Origin: Conchocele bisecta
Taxonomy: Eukaryota; Mollusca; Bivalvia; Lucinida; Thyasiridae
Assembly: GCA_029237695.1 (NCBI GenBank)
Contig: CM055273.1
Coordinates: forward strand, 59,385,968-59,449,967
Length of the DNA: 64,000 nt
Direction: 5' to 3'
Shown here: piece by piece, positions 36,861 to 48,799 of the stretch
Position numbering within the stretch: position 1 is the first letter of the stretch
How the letters are laid out: each line of letters opens with the position of its first letter
Translations under genes and position numbers: made by a program
The notes under the pieces: model-generated
The model's database searches: none
What the model was told of the DNA's origin: nothing
Seen by the model: only the letters and a program-made list of their open reading frames with translations

Positions 36861-39800
36861 AGCCATGGTCAGACGGCACAGATGTGTAGGTTGATGAGGG
36901 ACTACACTGCTCGCAATCATTGTGCCACTTATCTCAGCCGGCTCCCCATAATAGGTTGATCAGGGACTACACTGCTCGTATTCAGTGTGCCACTTATCTC
37001 AGCCAGTTCCCCATAATTATATAGCATAGGCCATGGTCAGACAGCGTGGATGTGTAGGTTGATGAGGGACTACACTGCTCGCAATCATTGTGCCACTTAT
37101 CTCAGCCGGCTCCCCATAATTATATAGTATAGGCCATGGTCAGACGGCGCGGATGTGTAGGTTAGAGGGATACATTGCTCGCAATCATGTGACATTTTCA
37201 GCCGGCTCCCCATAATATGTTGATCAGGGACTACACTGCTCGCAATCATTGTGCCACTTATCTCAGCCGGCTCCCCATAATTATATAGTATAGGCCATGG
37301 TCAGACGGCGCGGATGTGTAGGTTGATGAGGGACTACATTGCTCGCAATCATTGTGCCACATATTTCAGCCGGCTCCCCATAATAGGTTGATCAGGGACT
37401 ACACTGCTCGCAATCATTGTGCCACTTATCTCAGGCCGGCTCTAATTAATAGTGTAGGCATGGTCCACAGCGGGATGTAGGTTGATGAGGGACTACACTG
37501 CTCGCAATCATTGTGCCACATATCTCACGGCTCCCCATAAGTATATATAGTAGGACATGGCACGGCCGCTGTGTATTTGAGAGGGACTACACTGCTCGCA
37601 ATCATTGTGCCACTTATCTCAGCCGGCTCCCCATAATTATATAGTGTAGGCCATGGTCCACAGCGCGGATGTGTAGGTTGATGAGGGACTACACTGCTCG
37701 CAATCATTGTGCCACATATCTCAGCCGGCTCCCCATAAGTATATATAGCATAGGACATGGTCAGACGGCGCGGGTGTGTAGTTTGATGAGGGACTACACT
37801 GCTCGCAATCATTGTGCCACTTACCTCAGCCGGCTCCCCATAATTATATAGTATATGCCAATGCCATGGTCAGATGGCGCGGGTGTGTAGGTTGATGAGG
37901 GACTACACTGCTCGCAAATCATTGTGCCACATCTCTCCCAGACCGAGCTCCCCATAAAGGTTATATAGTAATAGGACCCCATGGGTCCCCAGAAACGGGC
38001 GCGGGTGTGTTAGTGATGAGGGACCCTAGGAATGCACGCAAGCAATGTGCCACTTATCTCAGCCGGCCCCCATAATTGGTTTATTAGTGTAAGAGCAATT
38101 GGTCCAACCAGCGCGGATGTGTAGTTTGATGAGGGACTACAAACTGCTCGCATTCATTGTGCCACATATCTCGCGGCTCCCCCATAAGTATATATAGTTA
38201 TATTACATGGTCAGGACGGCGCGGGTGTGTAGTTTGATGAGGGACTACAACTGGCTCGCATCATGTGCCACTTACTCAGCCGGCTCCCACAATATATAGT
38301 ATATGCAATGCCATGGTCAGATGGCGCGGTTTTGTGGTGTAGGTTTAGATAAGGAACTACACAGCTCGCAATCATGTGCCACATATCTCAGTCCGGCTCC
38401 TCATAATAGGTTGATCAGGGACTACGCTGCTCGCAATCAGTGTGCCACTTATCCAGGCCGGCTCCCATAATTATATAGTATAGGCCAAATTAGTCCAGAC
38501 GGCGCGGATGTGTAGGTTGATGAGGACGAACACTGCTCACAATCATTGTGCCACTTGTCTCAGCCGGCTCCCCATAATCATACAGTATAGGCCATGGTCA
38601 GACGGCGCTGGTGTGTAGGTTGTTGATGAGGGACTACACTGCTCGCAATCATTGTGCCACATATCTCTGCCGGCTCCCCATAATAGATTGATCAGGGACT
38701 ACACTGCTCGCAATCATTGTGCCACTTATCTCAGCCGGCTCCCCATAATTATATAGTATAGGCCATGGTCAGACGGCGCAGATGTGTAGGTTGATGAGGG
38801 ACTACACTGCTCGCAATCATTGTGCCACATATCTCAGCCGGCTCCCCATAGTTATATAGTATAGGCATGGTCAGACGGCGCAGGTGTGTAGGTTGATGAG
38901 GGACTACACTGCTCGCAATCATTGTGCCACTTATCTCAGTCGGCTCCCCATAATTATATAGTGTAGGCCATGGTCCACAGCGCGGATGTGTAGATTGATG
39001 AGGGACTACACTGCTCGCAATCATTGTGCCACATATCTCAGCCGGCTCCCCATAAGTATATATAGTATAGGATATGGTCAGACGGCGCGGGTGTGTAGTT
39101 TGATGAGGGACTACACTGCTCGCAATCATTGTGCCACTTATCTCAGCCGGCTCCCCATAATTATATAGTATAGGCCATAGTCAGACGGCGCGGATGTGTA
39201 GGTTGATGAGGGACGACACTGCTCACAATCATTGTGCCACTTGTCTCAGCCGGCTCCCCATAATCATATAGTATAGGCCATGGTCAGACGGCGCTGGTGT
39301 GTAGGTTGTTGATGAGGGACTACACTGCTCGCAATCATTGTGCCACATATCTCTGCCGGCTCCCCATAATAGATTGATCAGGGACTACACTGCTCGCAAT
39401 CATTGTGCCACTTATCTCGGCCGGCTCCCCATAATTATATAGTATATGCCAATGCCATGGTCAGATGGCGCGGGTGTGTAGGTTGATGAGGGACTACACA
39501 GCTCGCAATCATTGTGCCACATATCTCAGCCGTCTCCTCATAATAGGTTGATCAGGGACTACACTGCTCGCAATCAGTGTGCCACTTATCCAGCCGGCTC
39601 CCCATAATTATATAGTATAGGCCATAGTCAGACGGCGCGGATGTGTAGGTTCATGAGGGACTACACTGCTCACAATCATTGTGCCACTTGTCTCAGCCGG
39701 CTCCCCATAATCATATAGTATAGGCCATGGTCAGACGGCGCTGGTGTGTAGGTTGTTGATGAGGGACTACACTGCTCGCAATCATTGTGCCACATATCTC

Positions 39801-40113
39801 TGCCGGCTCCCCATAATAGATTGATCAGGGACTACACTGCTCGCAATCATTGTGCCACTTATCTCAGCCGGCTCCCCATAATTATATAGTATATGCCATG
39901 GTCAGACGGCGCGGGTGTGTAGGTTGATGAGGGATTACACTGCTCGCAATCATTGTGCCACATATCTCAGCCGGCTCCCCATAATAGGTTGATTAGGGAT
40001 TACACTGCTCACACTGCTCGCAATCATTGTGCCACTTATCTCAGCTGCCTCCCCATAATTATATAGTATAGGCCATGGTCAAACGGCGCAGATGTGTAGG
40101 TTGATGAGGGACT

Positions 40114-40121
40114 ACACTGCT
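40114..40121. repeat. Left target-site duplication of hAT-like element
   Basis: ACACTGCT, identical to 41,244-41,251. Neighbouring satellite units have a single ACACTGCT followed by CGCAATC, so the duplication came from the insertion. Confidence 0.92.
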
Positions 40122-41243
40122 CAGGGTTGGCCGGTATTTCCCGGGGGCGGTATTTCCCGGCGGTAAATACCGTTATTTCCCGCCCCGGGAAAGACTCCAA
40201 AGTGGGAAATACTGGGAGATACCGGGAAATATGATATTCGTGTATTTGTATAGCATTATTTTGATTTAAAAGAAAGTTCTGCCCTGTAATAACTGCACAA
40301 GTTGATGTTCTGAGAAAGAGGCTACACACCTGTGCTATTTCTAGCAATATAGCAGTACATGAATATGTTTGCATTGTTGTTTTGTGTTCAATTATTGTTC
40401 TTCAATTATTAGTATTTATAAAATCATGACAGTGAAACACTAAAATATTAATTTCATGTGTTTAAATGTTGACTCAAAACACGATTGTATTTAGCTAGTG
40501 AGGTTATCACAATGTATAGACAGCTGAGCTGGCTATTTCAATCCTCTAAATCCAAACTCAGCTTCTTTACACCAACTGGTGTGTAATTCAAGTAGCCATG
40601 TGTCAAACACCGTCCAATATACAAATTATACAAATTGATTGCCTGAGGCTTCTAAAACAATTAATGGTACAATTACCTGGAGTATCCACAGGGATTGTCT
40701 CAAAGGTATATAGATTTGCTGCAAGTATTATTGACATATTATGCAGATTAAGGGGTTAGCTCAAATAAAATATGAACCCCTTAAAATATAGACTTTTTTT
40801 ATAATGACCAAGAGAGCAAAATTAAACATTGGTCTTATTTTATGTTTTTCATTTTATCTTTATGGCTCACTTTATTAATAGATTCCACAAATCAATTCAA
40901 TACACTGTGGACATGTTAGTGTGGCATTCATTTAAAGTGGGAAATAACCAGCAATATTTATATTTCCCAGTATTACCCAGTGTCCATGAATATGATTACT
41001 TCCCACAGCATACCCCTAAGAAACAGTTCATATCTATCTTAGAATACTTTGAATACAATCAGTACCCCTGCAAATAGAAATTGTATGGTATATTGACCAG
41101 AATTCACCATCAAAATCTTATTTCCCAGTAATTCCCGGTATTTCCCAGTAATTCCCGGTATCTCCCAGTATTTCCCGGCAATTCCCGGTATTTCCCGCCG
41201 TCCTGGGAAATACTCTTTATTTCCCGGGAAATTGCCAACCCTA
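40122..41243. mobile_element. Non-autonomous hAT-like DNA transposon, 1,122 bp
   Basis: The ends are CAGGGTTGGC on the left and GCCAACCCTA on the right, inverted with one terminal mismatch. Subterminal regions on both sides are crowded with TTTCCCGG, GGTATTTCCC and ATTCCCGGTA repeats, as in hAT elements, where such repeats serve as transposase-binding sites. The 8-bp target duplication is exact and the interrupted satellite resumes in phase. The interior (40,240-41,090) is AT-rich with only short unrelated open frames and no recognisable transposase, so movement would have needed an enzyme from elsewhere. Superfamily assignment rests on the CAGGG end and the 8-bp duplication. Confidence 0.88.
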
Positions 41244-41251
41244 ACACTGCT
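41244..41251. repeat. Right target-site duplication of hAT-like element
   Basis: A second copy of ACACTGCT, followed by CGCAATCATTGTGCC of the interrupted satellite unit. Confidence 0.92.
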
Positions 41252-42639
41252 CGCAATCATTGTGCCACTTATCTCAGCCGGCTCCCCATAATTATATGGT
41301 ATAGGCCAATGCCATGGTCAGATGGCGCGGGTGTGTAGGTTGATGAGGGAGGGACTACACTGCTCGCAATCATTGTGCCACATATCTCAGCCGGCTCCCC
41401 ATAATAGGTTGATTAGGGATTACTCTGCTCACACTGCTCGCAATCAGTGTGCCACTTATCTCAGCCGGCTCCCCATAATTATATAGTATAGGCCATGGTC
41501 AAACGGCTCAGATGTGTAGGTTGATCAGGGACTACACTGCTCGCAATCATTGTGCCACTTATCCCAGCCGGCTCCCCATAATCATATAGTATAGGCCATA
41601 GTCAGACGGCGCGGGTGTGTAAGTTGATGAGGGACTACACTGCTCGCAATCATTGTGCCACTTATCTCAGCCGGCTCCCCATAATTATATAGTATATGCC
41701 AATGCCATGGTCAGATGGCGCGGGTGTGTAGGTTGATGAGGGACTACACAGCTCGCAATCATTGTGCCACATATCTCAGCCGGCTCCTCATAATAGGTTG
41801 ATCAGGGACTACACTGCTCGCAATCAGTGTGCCACTTATCCAGCCGGCTCCCCATAATTATATAGTATAGGCCATAGTCAGACGGCGCGGATGTGTAGGT
41901 TGATGAGGGACTACACTGCTCACAATCATTGTGCCACTTGTCTCAGCCGGCTCCCCATAATCATATAGTATAGGCCATGGTCAGACGGCGCTGGTGTGTA
42001 GGTTGTTGATGAGGGACTACACTGCTCGCAATCATTGTGCCACATATCTCTGCCGGCTCCCCATAATAGATTGATCAGGGACTACACTGCTCGCAATCAT
42101 TGTGCCACTTATCTCAGCCGGCTCCCCATAATTATATAGTATAGGCCATGGTCAGACAGCGCAGATGTGTAGGTTGATGAGGGACTACACTGCTCGCAAT
42201 CATTTGTGCATTCATAATCTTCAGTCTGCTCCCCATAATTATATTGTGTTAGGCCATGGACTACACTGCTCGCATCATGTAGCCGACCCCTTAGGGACTA
42301 CACTGCTGCAATCATTAAGTGAGTTAGGCCATGACCCACACAGCGCGGATGTGTAGGTTGATGAGGACTACATGCTCGCCAATCATTGTGCCACATATCT
42401 CAGCCGGCTCCCCATAAGTATATATAGCATAGGACATGGTCAGACGGGGCGCAGGGTGTGTAGTTTGATGAGGGACTACACTGTCTCGCAATCATTGTGC
42501 CACATACCTACTTAGCCGGCTCCCCCCATAAGTAAATTATATAGATAGGCCATAGTCAACGCGCGGATGTGAGGTTGATGAGGGACTACACTGCTCACAA
42601 TCATTGTGCCACTTGTCTCAGCCGGCTCCCCATAATCAT

Positions 42640-45600
42640 ATAGTATAGGCCATGGTCAGACGGCGCTGGTGTGTAGGTTGTTGATGAGGGACTACACTGC
42701 TCGCAATCATTGTGCCACATCTCTGCCGGCTCCCCATAATAGATTGATCAGGGACTACACTGCTCGCAATCATTGTGCCACTTATCTCAGCCGGCTCCCC
42801 ATAATTATATAGTATATGCCATGGTCAGACGGCGCGGGTGTGTAGGTTGATGAGGGATTACACTGCTCGCAATCATTGTGCCACATATCTCAGCCGACTC
42901 CCCATAATAGGTTGATTAGGGACTACACTGCTCGCAATCATTGTGCCACTTATCTCAGCCGGCTCCCCATAATTATATAGTATAGGCCATGATCAAACGG
43001 CGCAGATGTGTAGGTTGATGAGGGACTACACTGCTCGCAATCATTGTGCCACTTATCTCAGCCGGCTCCCCATAATTATATGGTATAGGCCAATGCCATG
43101 GTCAGATGGCGCGGGCGTGTAGGTTGATGAGGGAGGGACTACACTGCACGCAATCATTGTGCCACATATCTCAGCCGGCTCCCCATAATAGGTTAATTAG
43201 GGTTTACACTGCTCACACTGCTCGCAATCAGTGTGCCACTTATCTCAGCCGGCTCCCCATAATTATATAGTATAGGCCATGGTCAAACGGCTCAGATGTG
43301 TAGGTTGATCAGGGACTACACGGCTCGCAATCATTGTGCCACTTATCCCAGCCGGCTGCCCATAATCATATAGTATAGGCCATAGTCAGACGGCGCGGGT
43401 GTGTAAGTTGATGAGGGACTACACTGCTCACAATCATTGTGCCACATATCTCAGCCGCTCCCATAATAGGTTGATCAGGGACTACACTGCTGACAATCAT
43501 TGTGCCACTTATCTCAGCCGGCTCCCCATAATTGTATAGTATAGGCCATCAGGACGGCGCGGATGTGTAGATTGATATGGACTACACTGCTCGCAATCAT
43601 TGTGCCACTTATCTCAGCCGCTCCCATAATGGTTGATCAGGACTACACTCTCGCAATCATTGTGCAACTTATCTCAGCGCTCCCATAATTATATAGTATA
43701 GGCCATGGTCAGACGGCGCGGGTGAGTAGGATTGATGAGGGACTACACTGCTCGCAATCTTTGTGCCACATATCTCAGCTGGGCTCCCCATAGTTATATA
43801 GTATAGGCATGGTCAGACGGCGCGGGTGTGTAGGTTGATGAGGGACTACACTGCTCGCAATCATTGTGCCACTTATCTCAGTCGGCTCCCCATAATTATA
43901 TAGTGTAGGCCATGGTCCACAGCGCGGATGTGTAGGTTGATGAGGGACTACACTGCTCGCAATCATTGTGCCACATATCTCAGCCGGCTCCCCATAATAG
44001 GTTGACCAGGGACTACACTGCTCGCAATCATTGTGCCACTTATCTCAGCCGGCTCCCCATAATTATATAGTGTAGGCCATGGTCCACAGCGCGGATGTGT
44101 AGGTTGATGAGGGACTACACTGCTCGCAATCATTGTGCCACATATCTCAGCCGGCTCCCCATAAGTATATATAGCATAGGACATGGTCAGACGGCGCGGG
44201 TGTGTAGTTTGATGAGGGACTACACTGCTCGCAATCATTGTGCCACTTACCTCAGCCGGCTCCCCATAATTATATAGTATATGCCAATGCCATGGTCAGA
44301 TGGCGCGGGTGTGTAGGTTGATGAGGGACTACACAGCTCGCAATCATTGTGCCACATCTCAGCCGGCTCCTCATAATAGGTTGATCAGGGACTACACTGC
44401 TCGCAATCAGTGTGCCACTTATCCAGCCGGCTCCCCATAATTATATAGTATAGGCCATAGTCACGGCGCGGATGTGTAGGTTGATGAGGGACACACAAGC
44501 TCACAATCATTGTGCCACTTGTCTCAGCCGGCTCCCCATAATCATATAGTATAGGCCATGGTCAGACGGCGCTGGTGTGTAGGTTGTTGATGAGGGACTA
44601 CACTGCTCGCAATCATTGTGCCACATATCTCTGCCGGCTCCCCATAATAGATTGATCAGGGACTACACTGCTCGCAATCATTGTGCCACTTATCTCAGCC
44701 GGCTCCCCATAATTATATAGTATATGCCATGGTCAGACGGCGCGGGTGTGTAGGTTGATGAGGGATTACACTGCTCGCAATCATTGTGCCACATATCTCA
44801 GCCGGCTCCCCATAATAGGTTGATTAGGGACTACACTGCTCGCAATCATTGTGCCACTTATCTCAGCCGGCTCCCCATAATTATATAGTATAGGCCATGA
44901 TCAAACGGCGCAGATGTGTAGGTTGATGAGGGACTACACTGCTCGCAATCATTGTGCCACTTATCTCAGCCGGCTCCCCATAATTATATGGTATAGGCCA
45001 ATGCCATGGTCAGATGGCGCGGGCGTGTAGGTTGATGAGGGAGGGACTACACTGCACGCAATCATTGTGCCACATATCTCAGCCGGCTCCCCATAATAGG
45101 TTAATTAGGGTTTACACTGCTCACACTGCTCGCAATCAGTGTGCCACTTATCTCAGCCGGCTCCCCATAATTATATAGTATAGGCCATGGTCAAACGGCT
45201 CAGATGTGTAGGTTGATCAGGGACTACACGGCTCGCAATCATTGTGCCACTTATCCCAGCCGGCTGCCCATAATCATATAGTATAGGCCATAGTCAGACG
45301 GCGCGGGTGTGTAAGTTGATGAGGGACTACACTGCTCACAATCATTGTGCCACATATCTCAGCCGGCTCCCCATAATAGGTTGATCAGGGACTACACTGC
45401 TGACAATCATTGTGCCACTTATCTCAGCCGGCTCCCCATAATTGTATAGTATAGGCCATGGTCAGACGGCGCGGATGTGTAGATTGATGATGGACTACAC
45501 TGCTCGCAATCATTGTGCCACTTATCTCAGCCGGCTCCCCATAATAGGTTGATCAGGGACTACACTGCTCGCAATCATTGTGCAACTTATCTCAGCCGGC

Positions 45601-45990
45601 TCCCCATAATTATATAGTATAGGCCATGGTCAGACGGCGCGGGTGTGTAGGTTGATGAGGGACTACACTGCTCTGCAATCATTGTGCCACATATCTCAGC
45701 CTGGTTCCCCATAATAGGTTGATCAGGGACTACACTGCTCGCTATCATTGTGCCACTTATCTCAGCCGGCTCCCCATAATTACATAGTATAGGCCATGGT
45801 CAGACGGCGCGGATGTGTAGGTTGATGAGGGACTACATTGCTCGCAATCATTGTGCCACTTATCTGAGCCGGCTCCCCATAATTATATGGTGTAGGACAT
45901 GGTCAGAAGGCGCGGGTGTGTAAGAGGTTGATGATGGGACTACACTGCTCACAATCATTGTGTCACTTATCTCAGCCGGCTCCCCATAAT
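42640..45990. repeat. Satellite IIc higher-order repeat, about 1.9 kb, two copies
   Basis: The same unusual variants occur in the same order at an offset of 1,908 bp: GCGGGCGTGTAGG at 43,111 and 45,019, the doubled GGGAGGGACTACACTGCACG, GTTAATTAGGGTTTACACTG, and CAGCCGGCTGCCCATAATC. A related block starting at the ATATGGTATAGGCCAATGCC variant is at about 41,295, 1,784 bp before its partner at 43,079, so parts of a third copy flank the hAT-like element. Confidence 0.8.
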
Positions 45991-45999
45991 TATGTAGTT

Positions 46000-46323
46000 C
46001 TGGACACGGTGTCCATAATGTCAAAATTGTGTCCATAACTCGGGATGTTGTATTGCTAAACACGAGTAGATATGGACTATGATTTGTGTTTCAATTGTTA
46101 AGAAACTTTCAATTATGGAAATATGTTGCATAATAATAGTCATAATGTTGCAGGAATGGTGTGTGTCCACAACGATGGTTGTGACCATATGGTTCACAAG
46201 TACAGTAATCCGAGTATGCGTGTGTGTGTGTGTGTGTTGTCAAATTGCCCCAATCTAATAAGCCAAATGTCTACATAACTAATATACTAAATGTAAAGCA
46301 CATTGTTATATGCAGGTGAATAC
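46000..46323. other. Spacer with (GT)n microsatellite
   Basis: A (GT)n tract lies at about 46,218-46,238. ATGTCAAAATTGTGTCCATA and nearby GTGTCCATAA-type words recur loosely. No gene is seen. Confidence 0.55.
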
Positions 46324-47269
46324 CAGGCGCGGATCTAGGTTTCTAGAGAAGGGCGGGGGGGGGGGGGGGGGGGGGGGGGGTTTGTCGAGGTGCACGCAGT
46401 GGACCGAGTGCTAGGGGGGGTAATACAGATGTCCTGAAATGCATTTTCCTGGGTTTTACGGGATTTAAAATCCGACTCGAGCTGGTAATAAACTGTTATA
46501 TTTTGTTGTACCGCTATGATGATATTATTTTGTAACTTAACTGATTATCAAAACCACATACCGGGAGATGGGTGTTAGGGGCGGGAGGTGGGAGACTAGA
46601 CTGACCCCCCTGTCCACCCCCTCACCAATATGAGCCATGTATTAGTAAAAAAATATGACCCTGGTCGTTCCACTAGTTCAGAAGCCAGCAAGCGAATGAG
46701 TACAACTTGGACTAAGCCATGTATGTACAGCTGCTGAAGCCCGTCACATAGGTAGCACCTATTATGTGTTTGACGCCGACAAGTTTGAGCAAGGAAATTA
46801 TTGGGCACCGGTCTGTGGAGATTGACATAAATAAGTTACACATTTTGACTATACCTATCAGTGGGGAAAAATGATTTCATGCTGGTCTGTCGCATCTTTT
46901 TCGCGACAGGCTCCATCGTGCAAATCTAGAGCAGTCAGGTTATTGTTGTTGTTGTTTCTGCTGCGTGCACATGTTTCCCGCGTTTACTTTTCATGGCACC
47001 GTAAATGATCAACGCTCTATGATCAATCATGAATCAAGCGAATACAATGTAAAGTAGCTACAGTAACAAACACAATACATATTCAATCGTTTAATTGTGT
47101 ATCGTTCACGTTTTTAAACATATATCGAACATGTTTTCCATCATGAATACCATCATGACAATTTCATATCAGTTCATATTTGCGTAACCTCCGTGGCTGA
47201 ACGGGGGGGGGGGGGGGGGGGGGGGGGGTGGTGTGCAACCCCCACAGCCCAGTGCTAGATCCGCGCCTG
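46324..47269. mobile_element. TIR element with paired 26-G tracts, 946 bp
   Basis: A perfect 15-bp terminal inverted repeat: CAGGCGCGGATCTAG at 46,324 and CTAGATCCGCGCCTG ending at 47,269. AATAC flanks both sides (46,319-46,323 and 47,270-47,274). CAGG ends with GCGGATC are typical of hAT-like non-autonomous elements, but an 8-bp duplication is not evident, so the superfamily is tentative. Runs of 26 G lie just inside both ends (46,355-46,380 and 47,203-47,228). The short minus-strand frame at 46,596-46,808 is not recognisable, and no transposase is seen. Confidence 0.72.
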
Positions 47270-47515
47270 AATACTATTGCTGTTTTATGACCCGTCCAAG
47301 TACTGACAAAACGTATCGTTTGGTTGGAACTCGATCTCGAATCTTGTCATTACTACATATAACATAAAATATAATAGTGTACCTGTATGCAAACAGCATG
47401 TATGTTTTATATTTGTACATGTACATGTAACAAAGACTAATACATTATTCAACAACAAAGAAATAAGTATGGCATGTTGTAACTAGATTGGTCAATAAGC
47501 GATGCTTACGGAATA
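47270..47515. other. Spacer, no feature seen
   Basis: AT-rich sequence with a short GTACATGTACATGTAAC palindrome-like stretch near 47,417. No gene or repeat family was recognised. Confidence 0.45.
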
Positions 47516-47550
47516 CCCCCCCCCCCCCCCCCACCCCCCCCACCCCCCGC
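47516..47550. repeat. Poly-C / C-rich tract
   Basis: 17 C residues (47,516-47,532) followed by A-interrupted C runs. Confidence 0.9.
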
Positions 47551-47584
47551 GTGGGCCCAGGTACCGTCCGAGTATTCCACCTGT

Positions 47585-47870
47585 GCCTAAACTAGGATTA
47601 CGAATATCGTAAAACTCACATAACGGGTATAACTGTCACATACAAAATGCCAAAGACGTCTGTGCGGGCCAAACCAGGTCTCCAGTTGGGATTCCGGCAA
47701 GGATGAACCCCGATCGTTAAATTACCCATCGCGTGCTCCCATCTGCCACCCACGTTAACTTTATTGACGGACGGACGCACGGACGGACGGACAACCTGAC
47801 TCGAGTATACCCCACAACTCGTTGCGTGGGGTATGAATACGTATTCAACAGGATAAACTCGTCGGCCAAA
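47585..47870 (-). repeat. Dispersed repeat family with (GGAC)n, copy 1
   Basis: Shares ACTAGGATTACGAAT, GTATAACTGTCACATACAAA, CCAGGTCTCCAGT and ATCGTTAAATTACCCATCGC plus GTGCTCCCA with 56,575-56,740. It continues into (GGAC)n (47,764-47,791) and a hairpin with stems ATACCCCAC and GTGGGGTAT (about 47,808-47,842). Similar ACCCC...GTCCGTCC pieces occur near 49,134-49,175. Strand is tentative. The family is not recognised by name. Confidence 0.65.
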
Positions 47871-47879
47871 CCCAGTGCG

Positions 47880-47955
47880 TTTACAGTGGAAACCCTCTAA
47901 ACAGGACACCATGGGAGGTCCCGGGGGTGTCCGGTTTAGCGAGGCTTCATTGGAT
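47880..47955. mobile_element. Short pogo/Tigger-like MITE relic
   Basis: TACAGTGGAAACCCTCTAAA on the left and GTGTCCGGTTTAGCGAGGCT on the right form an imperfect hairpin around CCATGGGAGGTCCCGGGGG. The same terminal type is seen at 51,033 and 53,287. Confidence 0.55.
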
Positions 47956-48351
47956 TGGAAGTCAGGCAGAAGGGTACCGCAAAACATGCATACGTTATCA
48001 ACGGCGAGAGTCGACAGTTGGTCAGTAAGCGATGCTTACGGAATTAAGTTATAATGTGTTTACCCACTATTATGATTTGTAATTGCAGCACAGATGCTGT
48101 GGCTCGGAGATCGCTATAGTAACTAGTTGAGCAAGGTTATGTACCAACCATAACAAATGCATCAATGCTGTGGCCTTGACCTTGGGACTAGTGGGACCCG
48201 GAGGTTCGTGATTTGATACAGCATGCCGAGGATCATCAGACGAATGAATGTGTGAACTATCTATAAGTGCTGTGAAAGGGAACATACGTGATAAGAAAGT
48301 TACACCAACGTTAAGTTTTGTGAAGTATGACATTGGGGCTACAGGGGTCAT

Positions 48352-48795
48352 ACCAGTTATCCGGACAATCAGTTTATCGGAAAAAAATGATAATACCTGT
48401 TAATTACGCGCATTCGTTTGATCAGAATTTGCAAAAAAAATGCATCTAAGTCACGCAGGTGCATGCTGTTTCCATGCCAGTGTGAAGAATATATTGCCAT
48501 GGTAAACATTTTAATAAGATTTGCTGAAAATATTCCTCAACTCTGTCCATAAGTTGTTTACAACGTCAAAAGTCTCGCGCGGGCATGCAAGTGGGCCCAT
48601 TACGTCATTTCAGAGTTGTTCTATAAATACAATAAATTCTATAAATACGTTGTTTTCCAAGAAGCGAATGGTGATTATTTTTCTGCAGAACTACACAACG
48701 CAGTTTACACTGGTTTACAGGCGATACAATTATGATTTCATGTTGAGAATACAGGTTATAACACAGGTAGATTATACGTTTGTCTGGATAACTGA
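48352..48795. mobile_element. Possible MITE with CAGTTATCCGGACAA-type ends
   Basis: CAGTTATCCGGACAATCAG at 48,353 has an imperfect inverted partner, GTTTGTCTGGATAACTGATT, near 48,780. There is no coding content and no clear target duplication. A related CTTGTCCGATAATCTAG lies at about 48,980. Confidence 0.35.
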
Positions 48796-48799
48796 TTGT

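Larger units (their letters stand above)
36861..46000. repeat. Satellite IIc: mixed 103-bp and 65-bp unit array
   Basis: The long unit (103 bp) carries GTAGGTTGATGAGGGACTAC, ACTGCTCGCAATCATTGTGC, CACTTATCTCAGCCGGCTCC, CCATAATTATATAGTATAGG and CCATGGTCAGACGGCGCGG. The short unit (65 bp) lacks the stretch from TTATATAG to GCGCGGATGTG, so GGCTCCCCATAA joins directly to TAGGTTGATCAGGGACTAC. Long and short units are interspersed and form larger blocks. A hAT-like element interrupts the array at 40,122-41,243. Some patches (about 37,170-37,200, 37,430-37,560, 37,900-38,520, 42,190-42,560, 43,450-43,700) are scrambled by single-base gains and losses. Open frames here are repeat artefacts. Confidence 0.94.
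47488..48044. repeat. 27-bp direct repeats enclosing about 500 bp
   Basis: TTGGTCAATAAGCGATGCTT plus ACGGAAT at 47,488-47,514 recurs with one mismatch at 48,018-48,044. Enclosed are the C-rich tract, the dispersed repeat at 47,585-47,870 and a pogo-like hairpin. It may be a long target duplication around a compound insertion, or a local duplication. Confidence 0.6.

Noticed and set aside
40829..41077. 82-residue frame inside the hAT-like element as a transposase remnant
   Set aside because: Phe/His/Tyr-rich translation of AT-rich DNA with no hAT dimerisation or catalytic motif.
37525..44277. Repeated frames beginning MIASSVVPHQ
   Set aside because: Translation of 103-bp satellite IIc units; they break at each unit change and have no independent start or context.
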